Source: Clostridia bacterium
GTDB taxonomy: Bacteria > Bacillota > Clostridia > Oscillospirales > Acutalibacteraceae
Assembly: GCA_024404095.1 (NCBI GenBank)
Contig: JAKSQO010000009.1
Span: 19,413-83,412, forward strand
Length of the DNA: 64,000 nt
Direction: 5' to 3'
The notes under the pieces are model-generated. The model saw nothing but the letters and a program-made list of their open reading frames with translations. It made no database searches and was not told where the DNA came from. Both the position numbers and the translations under genes were made by a program. This document shows, one piece after another, positions 52,743 to 62,804 of this stretch (the stretch's first letter is position 1; every line of letters begins with the position of its first letter).

Positions 52743-54077
52743 TTGGAAATTAAATGCCCGTCATATGTTAATACCGCATTGGAGCTGCTTAAAAAGAGCG
52801 GCTTTAAAGCATTTATTGTCGGAGGATGCGTCCGAGACAGTATAATGGGCAAAGAGCCGAACGACTGGGATATGACCACCTCTTCCCTGCCCAAGGAAAC
52901 AATGGAGGTTTTTAAAAGCTTCCGCACTATTCCGACAGGTCTTAAGCACGGAACAGTTACGGTTCTTATTGAGGGACAGCCCCTCGAAATAACCACAATG
53001 CGAATTGACGGCGAATACCGTGACAACCGCCGTCCAGACAGCGTTCAGTTCACAGAAGAAATTACAATGGATTTAAGCCGCAGAGATTTCACGGTAAACG
53101 CCATGGCATACAATTCCGATGACGGCCTCGTTGACCCCTTCGGCGGAAGAAAAGATATAGAGAATAAAACCGTTCGATGTGTCGGTGAAGCTGACAAACG
53201 GTTCGGCGAGGATGCTTTGAGAATTATCCGTGCACTGAGATTTTCCTCAGTTCTCGGTTTTGAGATTTGCGATAAAACAGCCGACAGCATAATCAGGAAT
53301 CACCATCTGCTACAAAACATAGCCACCGAACGTATTCGTGTCGAGCTTGTCAAGCTGCTTATGGGCAAGGATGTAGAGAAAATTCTGACGCAGTACAAAG
53401 AGGTAATTTTCGGTATTATCCCCGAATTAAAAAAGTGTGACGATTTTCCTCAGCAGACGCCATACCACATTTATGACGTTTGGACACACATTGTAAAGGT
53501 CACAGGTGCGATCAGAAATGAGCCGAACTTCCGCATAGCCGCCCTGCTTCACGATATAGCAAAGCCTGATTGTCTGAGGATTGATGAGCAAGGCATTGCG
53601 CACTTCAAAGGGCATGAGGAAAAAGGTGCTGAAACAGCAAAAGAAATTCTGCGCCGACTTCACTTTTCCAACGCAGAAATAAACTGCATATATAATATGA
53701 TACTTCTTCACGACAAAAGACCTGACGGAGTAAAAAGTCATCTTGCACATCTTTGCGCCGACTATTCAACAGAAGCCGTCAGCAATGCGCTTGAACTGCT
53801 GATAGCCGATGCAAAAGGAAAGCACCCGGAGTATTACGCTGTTGAATACAAGCGATATAAAACCGGAAAACGGCAGCTTGAAGAAATAAAAAACGAGTCG
53901 ATTCCGCTGAAAACACAGGAACTTGACATAAACGGAAACGATTTACAGAAGCTTGGATTTGCCGGAAAGGAAATAAAAGAAGTGCTTATTCAACTGCTTG
54001 ACGATGTTATTGACGGCTTGGTTCGGAATGAGAAAAATGAACTCAAAATCCGGGCAAATAAATATAAAAAAGTTTAA
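52743..54077 (+). CDS. cca: CCA-adding tRNA nucleotidyltransferase with HD domain
   Basis: About 444 residues. Class II nucleotidyltransferase: GGCVRD (27-32), catalytic DxD in NDWDM (Asp41, Asp43), RRDFTVNAM, and an HD phosphohydrolase domain (LLHDIAKPD, HEEKGAE). Adds or repairs the 3' CCA of tRNAs. The start is taken as the TTG 8 nt after GGAGG; the GTG further upstream lies inside that ribosome site. At least one tRNA in this window (Gly) lacks an encoded CCA and would depend on it. Confidence 0.94.
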   Translation: MEIKCPSYVNTALELLKKSGFKAFIVGGCVRDSIMGKEPNDWDMTTSSLPKETMEVFKSFRTIPTGLKHGTVTVLIEGQPLEITTMRIDGEYRDNRRPDSVQFTEEITMDLSRRDFTVNAMAYNSDDGLVDPFGGRKDIENKTVRCVGEADKRFGEDALRIIRALRFSSVLGFEICDKTADSIIRNHHLLQNIATERIRVELVKLLMGKDVEKILTQYKEVIFGIIPELKKCDDFPQQTPYHIYDVWTHIVKVTGAIRNEPNFRIAALLHDIAKPDCLRIDEQGIAHFKGHEEKGAETAKEILRRLHFSNAEINCIYNMILLHDKRPDGVKSHLAHLCADYSTEAVSNALELLIADAKGKHPEYYAVEYKRYKTGKRQLEEIKNESIPLKTQELDINGNDLQKLGFAGKEIKEVLIQLLDDVIDGLVRNEKNELKIRANKYKKV

Positions 54078-54085
54078 AAAAAGTA

Positions 54086-54114
54086 TTGACTTTTGATATT
54101 CTATCTGATATAAT
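54086..54114 (+). promoter_or_regulatory. Promoter of tRNA-Leu
   Basis: TTGACT (54086-54091), 17 bp, TATAAT (54109-54114). Confidence 0.85.
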
Positions 54115-54147
54115 TCTTTTCGTTCCGTGAGGGACAAAACCGAATAA

Positions 54148-54232
54148 GCGAGAGTGGCGGAATCGGCAGACGCGCACGTTTGAGGGGCGTGTGTAGCAGT
54201 ACGTACGGGTTCAAGTCCCGTCTCTCGCACCA
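54148..54232 (+). tRNA. tRNA-Leu (GAG)
   Basis: Long variable arm class. Acceptor GCGAGAG/CTCTCGC, anticodon stem CACGT/GCGTG around loop TTGAGGG (anticodon GAG), T-loop GTTCAAGTC, encoded CCA. Confidence 0.95.
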
Positions 54233-54243
54233 TATCAACGGTT

Positions 54244-54289
54244 GAAATAGGATTTACTTATTTTGGTAAACCCTATTTCTTCTTTTTTT
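54244..54289 (+). terminator. Terminator of tRNA-Leu
   Basis: GAAATAGGATTTAC/GTAAACCCTATTTC (one mismatch) followed by TTCTTTTTTT. Its end lies only 5 nt from the stop of the convergent recombinase gene. Confidence 0.85.
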
Positions 54290-54294
54290 ACCCG

Positions 54295-56215
<1,921 letters not shown>

Positions 56216-56235
56216 AATTATTTCAAATGTGTGAA

Positions 56236-56400
56236 TCAGTTTTGAGGTATTGGTTCTTTTAGCTTGTTCAAAGCCTCATTTGCTTTGTCTAACATAATTT
56301 TTAATAAAATATCTTTTGCTGTGCAGGCATCTCTGTTTTTGAAATTTGATTCGACAATAAACTGAATATTGCCTACAATTTGCTTTCTTTTCAGTTTCAT
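56236..56400 (-). CDS. Small TnpW-like protein
   Basis: 54 residues beginning MKLKRKQIVGNIQFIVES; ATG preceded by GGGGGTAAGCAT; located 13 nt after the ParB-like stop. The VGNIQFIV...KIMLDKANEA pattern resembles the small TnpW proteins encoded beside large serine recombinases in Tn4451-type elements. Similarity is weak at this length; the context is supportive. Role unknown, perhaps an accessory to excision. Confidence 0.6.
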   Translation of the reverse strand: MKLKRKQIVGNIQFIVESNFKNRDACTAKDILLKIMLDKANEALNKLKEPIPQN

Positions 56401-56413
56401 ATGCTTACCCCCA

Positions 56414-57370
56414 TTACCTTGAATTTTCTCTTTGCCTCTGAAGATAACGGTGATAATACTCCACTGCTTTTACAACATAATCTTCGGCTTGTGCTTTTGT
56501 GAAGCTCCTTGGAATTTTGCCCTGTAACCTTTCTGTCGGAATTTTCAGAGTTTCACGCTGATTCGGCTTATCAGCAGACAGCATTTCCTCGATGGAATTA
56601 TCTGTCAGGATGCCTGTAATAAAATCCTTGTGCATACGATTTGCCTGTGCGTATGACGGAGTGCAGTCAAGTTCTTCAATCAGTCCGAGAACTGTGTACT
56701 GCTTATCTTCGTCAAGATATGAAAGCTCAACGCCAACGGGAAAAGCTATTTTGTTTTTATCCATTAAATCAAGCAGTTCAGATATTAAATTCGTCAGACG
56801 GATATATCGTTTAACAGTATCTTTACTTGTTCCATCCTGTTCCGCTATAAGTTCTGTTGTCAACTTCGGTGCAATTTGCTCTGAAGTTAAATCCGTTCTT
56901 TTACCCTGATGCTTCAACGCCTCATATTTCAGCTTGTAAGAAAACGCTTTTTCACTTGGTAAGATATGTTCACGGTGAAGATTGCTGTCAACAACCATAA
57001 CCGCCGCTTCGTCTCTGCTGATTTCATAAACAAAAGCAGGTACTTTTTCAAGTCCTGCTTTCTTTGCCGCAAATAATCTTCTGTGCCCCGAGATGAGTTC
57101 ATATCTGTAAAACTCATCTTCAAGGCTTCTTACCATCAGCGGAGTAAATATTCCGTTTTTTCGTATGCTTTCCGTCAGTTCGTTCATGTCCTCGTTTTCA
57201 ATCACCTTGTAGGGATTATCCGGAAACGGGGCAATGTCAAACACGGAAATCTCCCTGCGTATTGTGCTGTCTTTTGCTCTTAACTCATGCGCGAGTTCAT
57301 ACATTGATTTTCCTTTTTCCGCCGGCTCGGTTATCTGCTCCGGCTCTTTAGATTTTAATATTTTTGCCAT
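56414..57370 (-). CDS. ParB/Spo0J family protein (TnpY-like)
   Basis: 318 residues. N-terminal ParB nuclease-like/CTPase domain (FPDNPYKV, ESIRKNGIFTPLMVR, GHRRLFAAKKAGL, DSNLHREHILPSEKA) and a HTH region (TTELIAEQDGTSKDTVKRYIRL), C-terminal helical part. No ParA gene is near, as in other mobilizable transposons where the ParB-like gene accompanies the relaxase. Could bind oriT or the element's own DNA. 5 nt after the relaxase stop. Confidence 0.92.
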   Translation of the reverse strand: MAKILKSKEPEQITEPAEKGKSMYELAHELRAKDSTIRREISVFDIAPFPDNPYKVIENEDMNELTESIRKNGIFTPLMVRSLEDEFYRYELISGHRRLFAAKKAGLEKVPAFVYEISRDEAAVMVVDSNLHREHILPSEKAFSYKLKYEALKHQGKRTDLTSEQIAPKLTTELIAEQDGTSKDTVKRYIRLTNLISELLDLMDKNKIAFPVGVELSYLDEDKQYTVLGLIEELDCTPSYAQANRMHKDFITGILTDNSIEEMLSADKPNQRETLKIPTERLQGKIPRSFTKAQAEDYVVKAVEYYHRYLQRQRENSR

Positions 57371-57375
57371 AATAT

Positions 57376-58740
57376 TTACCTTTCTTTACTTAAATTTTTG
57401 TTTCGTTCGGCTTGCTTTTCGAGCATAAGCTCGGTGTCAAACAATTTTTGTATTTTATCGAATTCACATTCGGTCTGTTTCAGCTTTTTAAGTTTTTCTC
57501 TGAGTGGTTTTATTTTTGCTGTAACATTTTTCGCTTCTGTTTTTAATATAGTTTTTTCTGCTGTATTTGCCCATCGTATGCGGTTTCGTGTTTTCTGCCG
57601 TTCAAGCTCGTAATTATTGATTTGTTCCTCCGTTTCGGCTATGCAGATATTTAGTTCTTCGGTAGTCTGTATATTGTTATCATTAAGGAAATGATAGCCT
57701 TCAATATAACTTTTCAGATTATTCATTTCCATTCGCATAGTCGGTGAAAGAGGCGTGTATTTCAGACTGTCTTTTGCTGCTTTTATCAGAATAATCATTA
57801 TCAGAAATGCCGCAGCAATAAGGGTTTCTATTCCGCTTGTGTATTTTACATCCCGTTCAATATCACGCATAATACTTATTAAGGGTGTTGTTTTAGGCTT
57901 TGCGATATAGTGGAAGCGGTGATACGCATACCATTCGGAAGTCCTGCCGTTATTTGCAATGCGGTTTTTGATATACTCCTTTGAAAATCCTACGCTTGAA
58001 AGCCTGACGGCTCTTTCCCAATCGGGAGCTTTAACGGAATATCTCGTTTCGTCAATCTCATAGCCGAGCCTGTGCATAAACGTAAAAAACTGATTTATGC
58101 TTTGTGAGATCGCAAGTGCTCTTTCCGCATCGGCTTTAACCTGATCGTGATTTGTTATACCGCCGTTTTTGTGTACCCAATAGGCACCTTTTTCTCCGCC
58201 GTAAAACGATGAGTTTTCAAGAACAGATTTTTCATGTTCACGGCATATTTCATCGGATATTTTTCTCAGTTCAAGATGATCCCCGATTTTGTTCTTGAAC
58301 TTTTCGCCTGTTTTAAAGGATACGCTGTTTACCACAAAATGATTATGCAGATGATTCTGACAGTTCAGATGTGTTGTTACAATTACTTCGTATTTGTCAG
58401 ACCACATTCGTTTTGCGGTTTCAATTCCTATCTGATGACATTCCTCGGGTGTTACTTCACCCTCGGCAAAGCTCTGATAGCCGTGGTATGCTAAATTACC
58501 GCAGGGCTTTCCGTATCTCTTTTTAGTTGACATCATACATTCGTAAGCTCTTTCGGTTACGCAGTTAATACCTGTAACAAACAGCTTTCTGTCGGTTTTG
58601 TCATCATTCTCAACATAACGAAGGGTTGCGTACAAATCATTGTCGAGATATTTTTCAGCAGTTGTTTTATCGGGGTTTTCCGCATAATCAAGGGTATATT
58701 TAAGATTGTTCTTTACGGGCCAAAATCCGGTGGTTGCCAT
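57376..58740 (-). CDS. MOBP-type relaxase (TnpZ-like)
   Basis: 454 residues. Relaxase domain in the first ~200 residues: candidate catalytic Tyr15/Tyr19 in LKYTLDYAENPDKT, and the HUH-type metal site in THLNCQNHLHNHFVVN (His124, His130, His132, His134). The C-terminus has helical/coiled-coil segments and one hydrophobic stretch (LIAAAFLIMIILI, about 303-315). Nicks oriT and pilots the strand during mobilisation. Start ATG after AAGGAGATTC; overlaps the end of the MobC-like gene by 28 nt. Confidence 0.92.
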   Translation of the reverse strand: MATTGFWPVKNNLKYTLDYAENPDKTTAEKYLDNDLYATLRYVENDDKTDRKLFVTGINCVTERAYECMMSTKKRYGKPCGNLAYHGYQSFAEGEVTPEECHQIGIETAKRMWSDKYEVIVTTHLNCQNHLHNHFVVNSVSFKTGEKFKNKIGDHLELRKISDEICREHEKSVLENSSFYGGEKGAYWVHKNGGITNHDQVKADAERALAISQSINQFFTFMHRLGYEIDETRYSVKAPDWERAVRLSSVGFSKEYIKNRIANNGRTSEWYAYHRFHYIAKPKTTPLISIMRDIERDVKYTSGIETLIAAAFLIMIILIKAAKDSLKYTPLSPTMRMEMNNLKSYIEGYHFLNDNNIQTTEELNICIAETEEQINNYELERQKTRNRIRWANTAEKTILKTEAKNVTAKIKPLREKLKKLKQTECEFDKIQKLFDTELMLEKQAERNKNLSKER

Positions 58741-59051
58741 TTTTGAATCTCCTTCCGAATTTGTTTTACCGTTTGCTTTTTCTCTGTGAAAAACTCATCG
58801 TGAATTTCATCAAACAGATTGAGAGCTTTTTCTTTCAGTTCATTGTCATTCGAAGAGTTTATGAGCACACACAGCTTTTCATAGAAATCAAAAAAGACAC
58901 CGGGAAGAACCGTTTTCGGTTCATATCCCAATGCTCTTTTCCTAACATATTCGCTGATTGAAAGTCCGCATTTATCTGCAAGGCTTTCAATCTTTTTCTT
59001 TTCCGTTTCACTTACCCGTGAAACGATTCTGACATTTTTGTTTGTGATGAT
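58713..59051 (-). CDS. MobC-like ribbon-helix-helix protein with no canonical start codon
   Basis: If the frame is followed up to the last stop, it encodes about 112 residues: an RHH segment (NVRIVSRVSETEKKKI, then ESLADKCGLSISEYVRKRAL) and a helical MobC-type C-terminus. That length and layout match mobilisation accessory proteins that help the relaxase at oriT. But between the upstream stop and the RHH there is no ATG, GTG or TTG in frame; the first canonical start is TTG at 58931, which would remove the RHH. An ATC at 59051 lies 8 nt after AAAGG; alternatively a one-base frameshift separates the sequence from an ATGATG in the next frame. Confidence 0.7.
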   Translation of the reverse strand: MITNKNVRIVSRVSETEKKKIESLADKCGLSISEYVRKRALGYEPKTVLPGVFFDFYEKLCVLINSSNDNELKEKALNLFDEIHDEFFTEKKQTVKQIRKEIQKWQPPDFGP

Positions 59052-59086
59052 TGCATCATCCTTTCAAATTTTATTGAGGGGTTTAA

Positions 59087-59211
59087 GGGGAAACATCCCC
59101 TGAAGTGTAACTCTATTCTGACAGTTACATCGGGACTTGGCACACAAAGTCCCTGCTCGTTAAGGTATGAGACACAGCCTCTCTGACTGTGTTTTCTACT
59201 GTGCTCATACC
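59087..59211. other. Candidate oriT, hairpin-rich
   Basis: Four inverted repeats in 125 bp just upstream of the MobC-like gene: GGGG/CCCC (59087-59100), GTAACT/AGTTAC (59107-59128), GGGACTT/AAGTCCC (59132-59153), and GGTATGAG/CTCATACC (59164-59211). Position and structure suit the origin of transfer used by the adjacent relaxase; the nick site cannot be assigned. Confidence 0.6.
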
Positions 59212-59227
59212 GTTCGTTTTTGAAATA

Positions 59228-59662
59228 TCAATCCTCCTTACTGTTGTTTCGGTACGCCTTTTGTCTGCAGGCGTTACTGCAAAACCGGGCATCATTCCGT
59301 TTGGCTACAAAAGGTGCTGAGCAGACAGAGCAGATATGCTCGGAATAATGCTTCTGTTTTCTTTCTTCGTTTCGCTTATGTTCTGCGATACTTCTGCAAT
59401 CGGACAAATGACAATACCTGCGGTAATTGCAAATGGTGTAAAACACCTTGCCGCAGGTTTCGCATTCCTTTTTCCAAACACGATAGCCGACATTATTCTC
59501 GTGCCAATACTTTAATTTTTCCTGTTCGGCATATTCCCGTTCTGCCGCACTTTCATATTCACTTTCCTGCGTTACAGATAATTCTTCCGTTTGGTAGTGG
59601 ATACTTTGGACCTCACCTCTTGGGTATTTTATCTGTAACATTGCTTCAGCCATTGTCAGCAT
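59228..59662 (-). CDS. Cys-rich zinc-finger protein of mobile-element type
   Basis: 144 residues. An acidic N-terminal half, then two putative zinc fingers: CETCGKVF ... YCHLSDC and CSVCSAPFVAKRNDARFC with the CSNACRQKAYR end, frequently seen in mobile-element proteins. ATG behind AAGGAGGTGAAACT. Divergent from the polymerase-like gene, sharing a 103-bp regulatory region. Likely nucleic-acid binding; it could be the regulator of the divergent promoter, but that is only inference. Confidence 0.75.
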   Translation of the reverse strand: MLTMAEAMLQIKYPRGEVQSIHYQTEELSVTQESEYESAAEREYAEQEKLKYWHENNVGYRVWKKECETCGKVFYTICNYRRYCHLSDCRSIAEHKRNEERKQKHYSEHICSVCSAPFVAKRNDARFCSNACRQKAYRNNSKED

Positions 59663-59683
59663 AGTTTCACCTCCTTGTTACTC

Positions 59684-59731
59684 TTTATGGGAGTAGTATT
59701 TTGATATACAAATTGACTTTATTCCCATAAA
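59684..59731. promoter_or_regulatory. Operator-like inverted repeat in divergent promoter region
   Basis: TTTATGGGAGTA (59684-59695) and TTATTCCCATAAA (59719-59731), 11 of 12 positions complementary, centre-to-centre about 35 bp. The right arm lies in the spacer of the polymerase gene promoter; a bound regulator would block it. Confidence 0.65.
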
Positions 59732-59741
59732 ATGATATATT
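59713..59741 (+). promoter_or_regulatory. Promoter of polymerase-like gene
   Basis: TTGACT (59713-59718), 17 bp, TATATT (59736-59741); start near 59748, then GGAGG and ATG. Confidence 0.75.
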
Positions 59742-59765
59742 AAGAAAAAAACTTCGGAGGTGCTT

Positions 59766-62700
59766 ATGGCACAAATCAGATATATTATTCGTCGACTGTC
59801 AGTTCAGAATATGCTTTCTTATGCTAAGCGGAACGAAAACGGCAGATATTGTTTTGAACTTACCCCTGCCCAAACCAAAGCTGTTGTTTCAGGCAAAGGT
59901 GAAACTTTGCAGGATGATAATGCCATTTTCTTTCAGATTATGTGTCTGTTGCACGGAGATGATTATGTTCAACCTGACAAAGACACAATCATTCATGATC
60001 TTGAGGATGCTATTCTGTATTTTGATTTCTCCGGTATTTTTGACCGTGATGAAAACAATCCGAAAGTACAGTTAATGCAAAAAAAGACCGAAGCCTTGTT
60101 TTACCCTGATGGGATAACACTTGACTTTGGTCATGGAAAAATGAAATATATCGCTTTTGAACGCTCCGGCAGCATGAGCCGTGAGTGTAAGCTTTCTTTT
60201 GTTCGTGCTGATATATATGAAAAGTTAAAGGAAAGAATGACTGTCGGAATGAAGCTTGGCACTTGTCAGCTCTCAAAACTGTATGCGTATAACGGACTGC
60301 TTTTTTCAAGCGGTACAAGAATTGAAACAGATATGCTTTGGGGTAAAGATGCCATTGTTGTTATAGATAACCCTACTGCCGTTTATTCTGATATTGATGT
60401 TATTACCGTAGAAGATACCACCGGCGAAGGCAATGTACGTAAATATGACCGTGTTGAAAGAAAGACAGATGTAAAGGTAGAACTGTTTGACGGTGAAGGT
60501 GTTGTTTCGTCCGAATTTGCCGATGAAATCGACGGTATCTATTGCGGACAACATATTCATTCATCTTTTCAAATCCGTATGCCGTATATAAAGGGTATGT
60601 TACATAAAGTGAATTTCAAACAGCTTTTTAAGGAAGCGGATATTGATACTATTACAGATATGTGGGGTAAAGAACACCCGATAGAAAACATCTGTATGAT
60701 TTTAACCAAAAGTCAGTTCAAAGGTCACGGTTGGATGAAAGAAAACGGACTTGCTTTTTCTGAATATCTTAACCGTTTACAGCAGTACCGTCATACGCTG
60801 TATATTACCGGTGTCAACAAAATTAATACTAACCGAAATACAGAAATAAACTATCAGTATCTTTCTACGCTTACTCTGAACTTCGAGCAGTTTCGCCCGA
60901 AAGATATGCCGTTTAATTGGATGCAGAATGTGAGCGTTGGTTCGTGGCTTACAAAAAACACCGAAGAGACATATTTCAAGCTGTTGAATGATAAATGGTT
61001 TCAGTACGATTACTATATAGACAGCACACCGCAGTATCCTTCAAGCCGCCGATATCGCCTTTCGGAAATGTTAAAACGAAATGATCTTTTACTTGCCGAA
61101 AAAGTATATCGGGGTGAGCTTGAAAAAGAAGCAGATAACCTTTTACAGAAGTTTGCAAAGGGTAATATTCTTGTAGAGGGCAGAGTTGCATATCTTTCTT
61201 CGGATCTGACTCTTTTCTTTGCAGAATTGCTGAAGCCTCATATTCAAAATAATAAATGTGCGAAAAAAATATACTGTGAGTTAATGAACGCAAGAGCCGT
61301 TTCAACTTCTGCATATATTCCCAATATCAGAGGGAATGCGGCATTACTGCGCAACCCACATATAGCCAAAAACGAAGAAGCTGTTGTAACAATTTCAAGT
61401 CCGAATACGGATATCCGCACAAGATATTTTCCTCATCTTACCGGTGTTGTTATGATTGAACCGCAATCTCTTATTGCCGAGCGTTTAGGCGGTGCAGATT
61501 ATGACGGGGATATGATAAAGGTTATCACCGAACCTGTTATATGTGAAAGTGTGGCTTCTCACTACAAGAAAGTTCCAAACTACGAGGACAGATTCGCAAA
61601 CGAAAACAATTTACCGTTATTGCATATTCCTGCGGCAGAACCGCAGATGAGAGATGCTGACGATTGGCGGGCACGCTTTGAAGCGGTAAAAAGCACATTT
61701 TCTTCCCGTGTAGGGCAGATATCCAACGCAGCACTTGACCGCAGTATGCTTGCCTACGATGAAAGCATGGATGACGAAACCCGAGAGCAAAACCGCAAAG
61801 AAACAGAAACTCTTGCAATATTAACCGGGCTTGAAATCGACTCGGCAAAAAGCGGCATTAAACCCGATTTATCCGAGTATCTCGGAAAGAAAAAAACAAA
61901 CAGGAGTCTGTATCTAAAATACAAAAAACTGCTTGATAATGCAGAAAGCCGTCCTGCATGGTATGAGGAAACTTTTGAGAAAAAAATGAAAGCTTACATT
62001 GATTCCTGCGATTGGGAAAGTGTATCTGCCAATGTTGAAAAATTACCGTACTATGCCTATATGCTCAAAAAATGTAATCCGAAGCAGGTTCCGACGCCTG
62101 CACCGTCAAATGAAATTTTTACTTTTGCAAAGCACGAAAATTGGAAAGAACAGCTTGACAAATCTCTTTTTCAGCCGATTGAGAATCTGATAGATACTTA
62201 TGACAGATGTTTGCGCCGTATCCGTTCTTTTGTTCATCCGGTACAGGGCAATTCAAAATCCAATGATATTTACCGTATTCTTGTTATGCGTGATCAGGAG
62301 AATATTTATACTACCGAAGAGCTGTATGCGTTATTCACCGATATTGACACAACAAGAATAAAGATTATTTACGACGCCATAAAAGAAGAAAAATGGCACT
62401 TTATGCCGCCTGATAAACGCATAGAATTTCTTATGGCGTATTTGCCCGAAGAAGATTATCGTGAATATGATGATCTTTTTGCTGATTTTCGCATGAGCGG
62501 TTACCGAATTTTAGGTGATATTATCTGTGACATATATGACGAAAAATGCCGTACAGACAAAAACAGGCTTTACCGCAAAAATGATTCCGACGAAATGAAA
62601 ACAATGCTGAAATCATATCTTGACCGTGAAATCGGAACGGATTACCGTGAAGCTGTATCAAATGCCTGCAGAGAAATAATGGCAAAAATTGCACCGGATT

Positions 62701-62804
62701 TTCAGGTTATACGTTATGCCGAAGCATTGGGCAGGCGTGATTTTATCTTTGATGTGTTGCTCGATGAAGCAGAATTTTATCTTATCGGAGGCGGAAACGA
62801 ATGA
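59766..62804 (+). CDS. Single-subunit RdRP/RNA polymerase-like protein (DYDGD double-psi barrel)
   Basis: About 1012 residues, ATG 5 nt after GGAGG. The catalytic triple-Asp signature is DYDGD at residues 578-582 within ERLGGADYDGDMIKV; 49 residues earlier is LLRNPHIAKNE (Arg529-His532), matching the RNPxxxPGD element that precedes DLDGD in eukaryotic RNA-dependent RNA polymerases (QDE-1/RDR). The intervening VVTI ... RYFPHLTGVVMI strands fit the second double-psi barrel. No multisubunit beta/beta-prime flanks, so it resembles QDE-1/YonO-type one-chain polymerases. The first 450 residues and the last 350 have no recognisable domain. Template (RNA or DNA) is unknown. Confidence 0.68.
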   Translation: MAQIRYIIRRLSVQNMLSYAKRNENGRYCFELTPAQTKAVVSGKGETLQDDNAIFFQIMCLLHGDDYVQPDKDTIIHDLEDAILYFDFSGIFDRDENNPKVQLMQKKTEALFYPDGITLDFGHGKMKYIAFERSGSMSRECKLSFVRADIYEKLKERMTVGMKLGTCQLSKLYAYNGLLFSSGTRIETDMLWGKDAIVVIDNPTAVYSDIDVITVEDTTGEGNVRKYDRVERKTDVKVELFDGEGVVSSEFADEIDGIYCGQHIHSSFQIRMPYIKGMLHKVNFKQLFKEADIDTITDMWGKEHPIENICMILTKSQFKGHGWMKENGLAFSEYLNRLQQYRHTLYITGVNKINTNRNTEINYQYLSTLTLNFEQFRPKDMPFNWMQNVSVGSWLTKNTEETYFKLLNDKWFQYDYYIDSTPQYPSSRRYRLSEMLKRNDLLLAEKVYRGELEKEADNLLQKFAKGNILVEGRVAYLSSDLTLFFAELLKPHIQNNKCAKKIYCELMNARAVSTSAYIPNIRGNAALLRNPHIAKNEEAVVTISSPNTDIRTRYFPHLTGVVMIEPQSLIAERLGGADYDGDMIKVITEPVICESVASHYKKVPNYEDRFANENNLPLLHIPAAEPQMRDADDWRARFEAVKSTFSSRVGQISNAALDRSMLAYDESMDDETREQNRKETETLAILTGLEIDSAKSGIKPDLSEYLGKKKTNRSLYLKYKKLLDNAESRPAWYEETFEKKMKAYIDSCDWESVSANVEKLPYYAYMLKKCNPKQVPTPAPSNEIFTFAKHENWKEQLDKSLFQPIENLIDTYDRCLRRIRSFVHPVQGNSKSNDIYRILVMRDQENIYTTEELYALFTDIDTTRIKIIYDAIKEEKWHFMPPDKRIEFLMAYLPEEDYREYDDLFADFRMSGYRILGDIICDIYDEKCRTDKNRLYRKNDSDEMKTMLKSYLDREIGTDYREAVSNACREIMAKIAPDFQVIRYAEALGRRDFIFDVLLDEAEFYLIGGGNE

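Noticed and set aside
53943..54233. Minus-strand open frame covering tRNA-Leu and the end of cca
   Set aside because: Starts antisense to the tRNA and runs antisense to cca; no evidence of coding.
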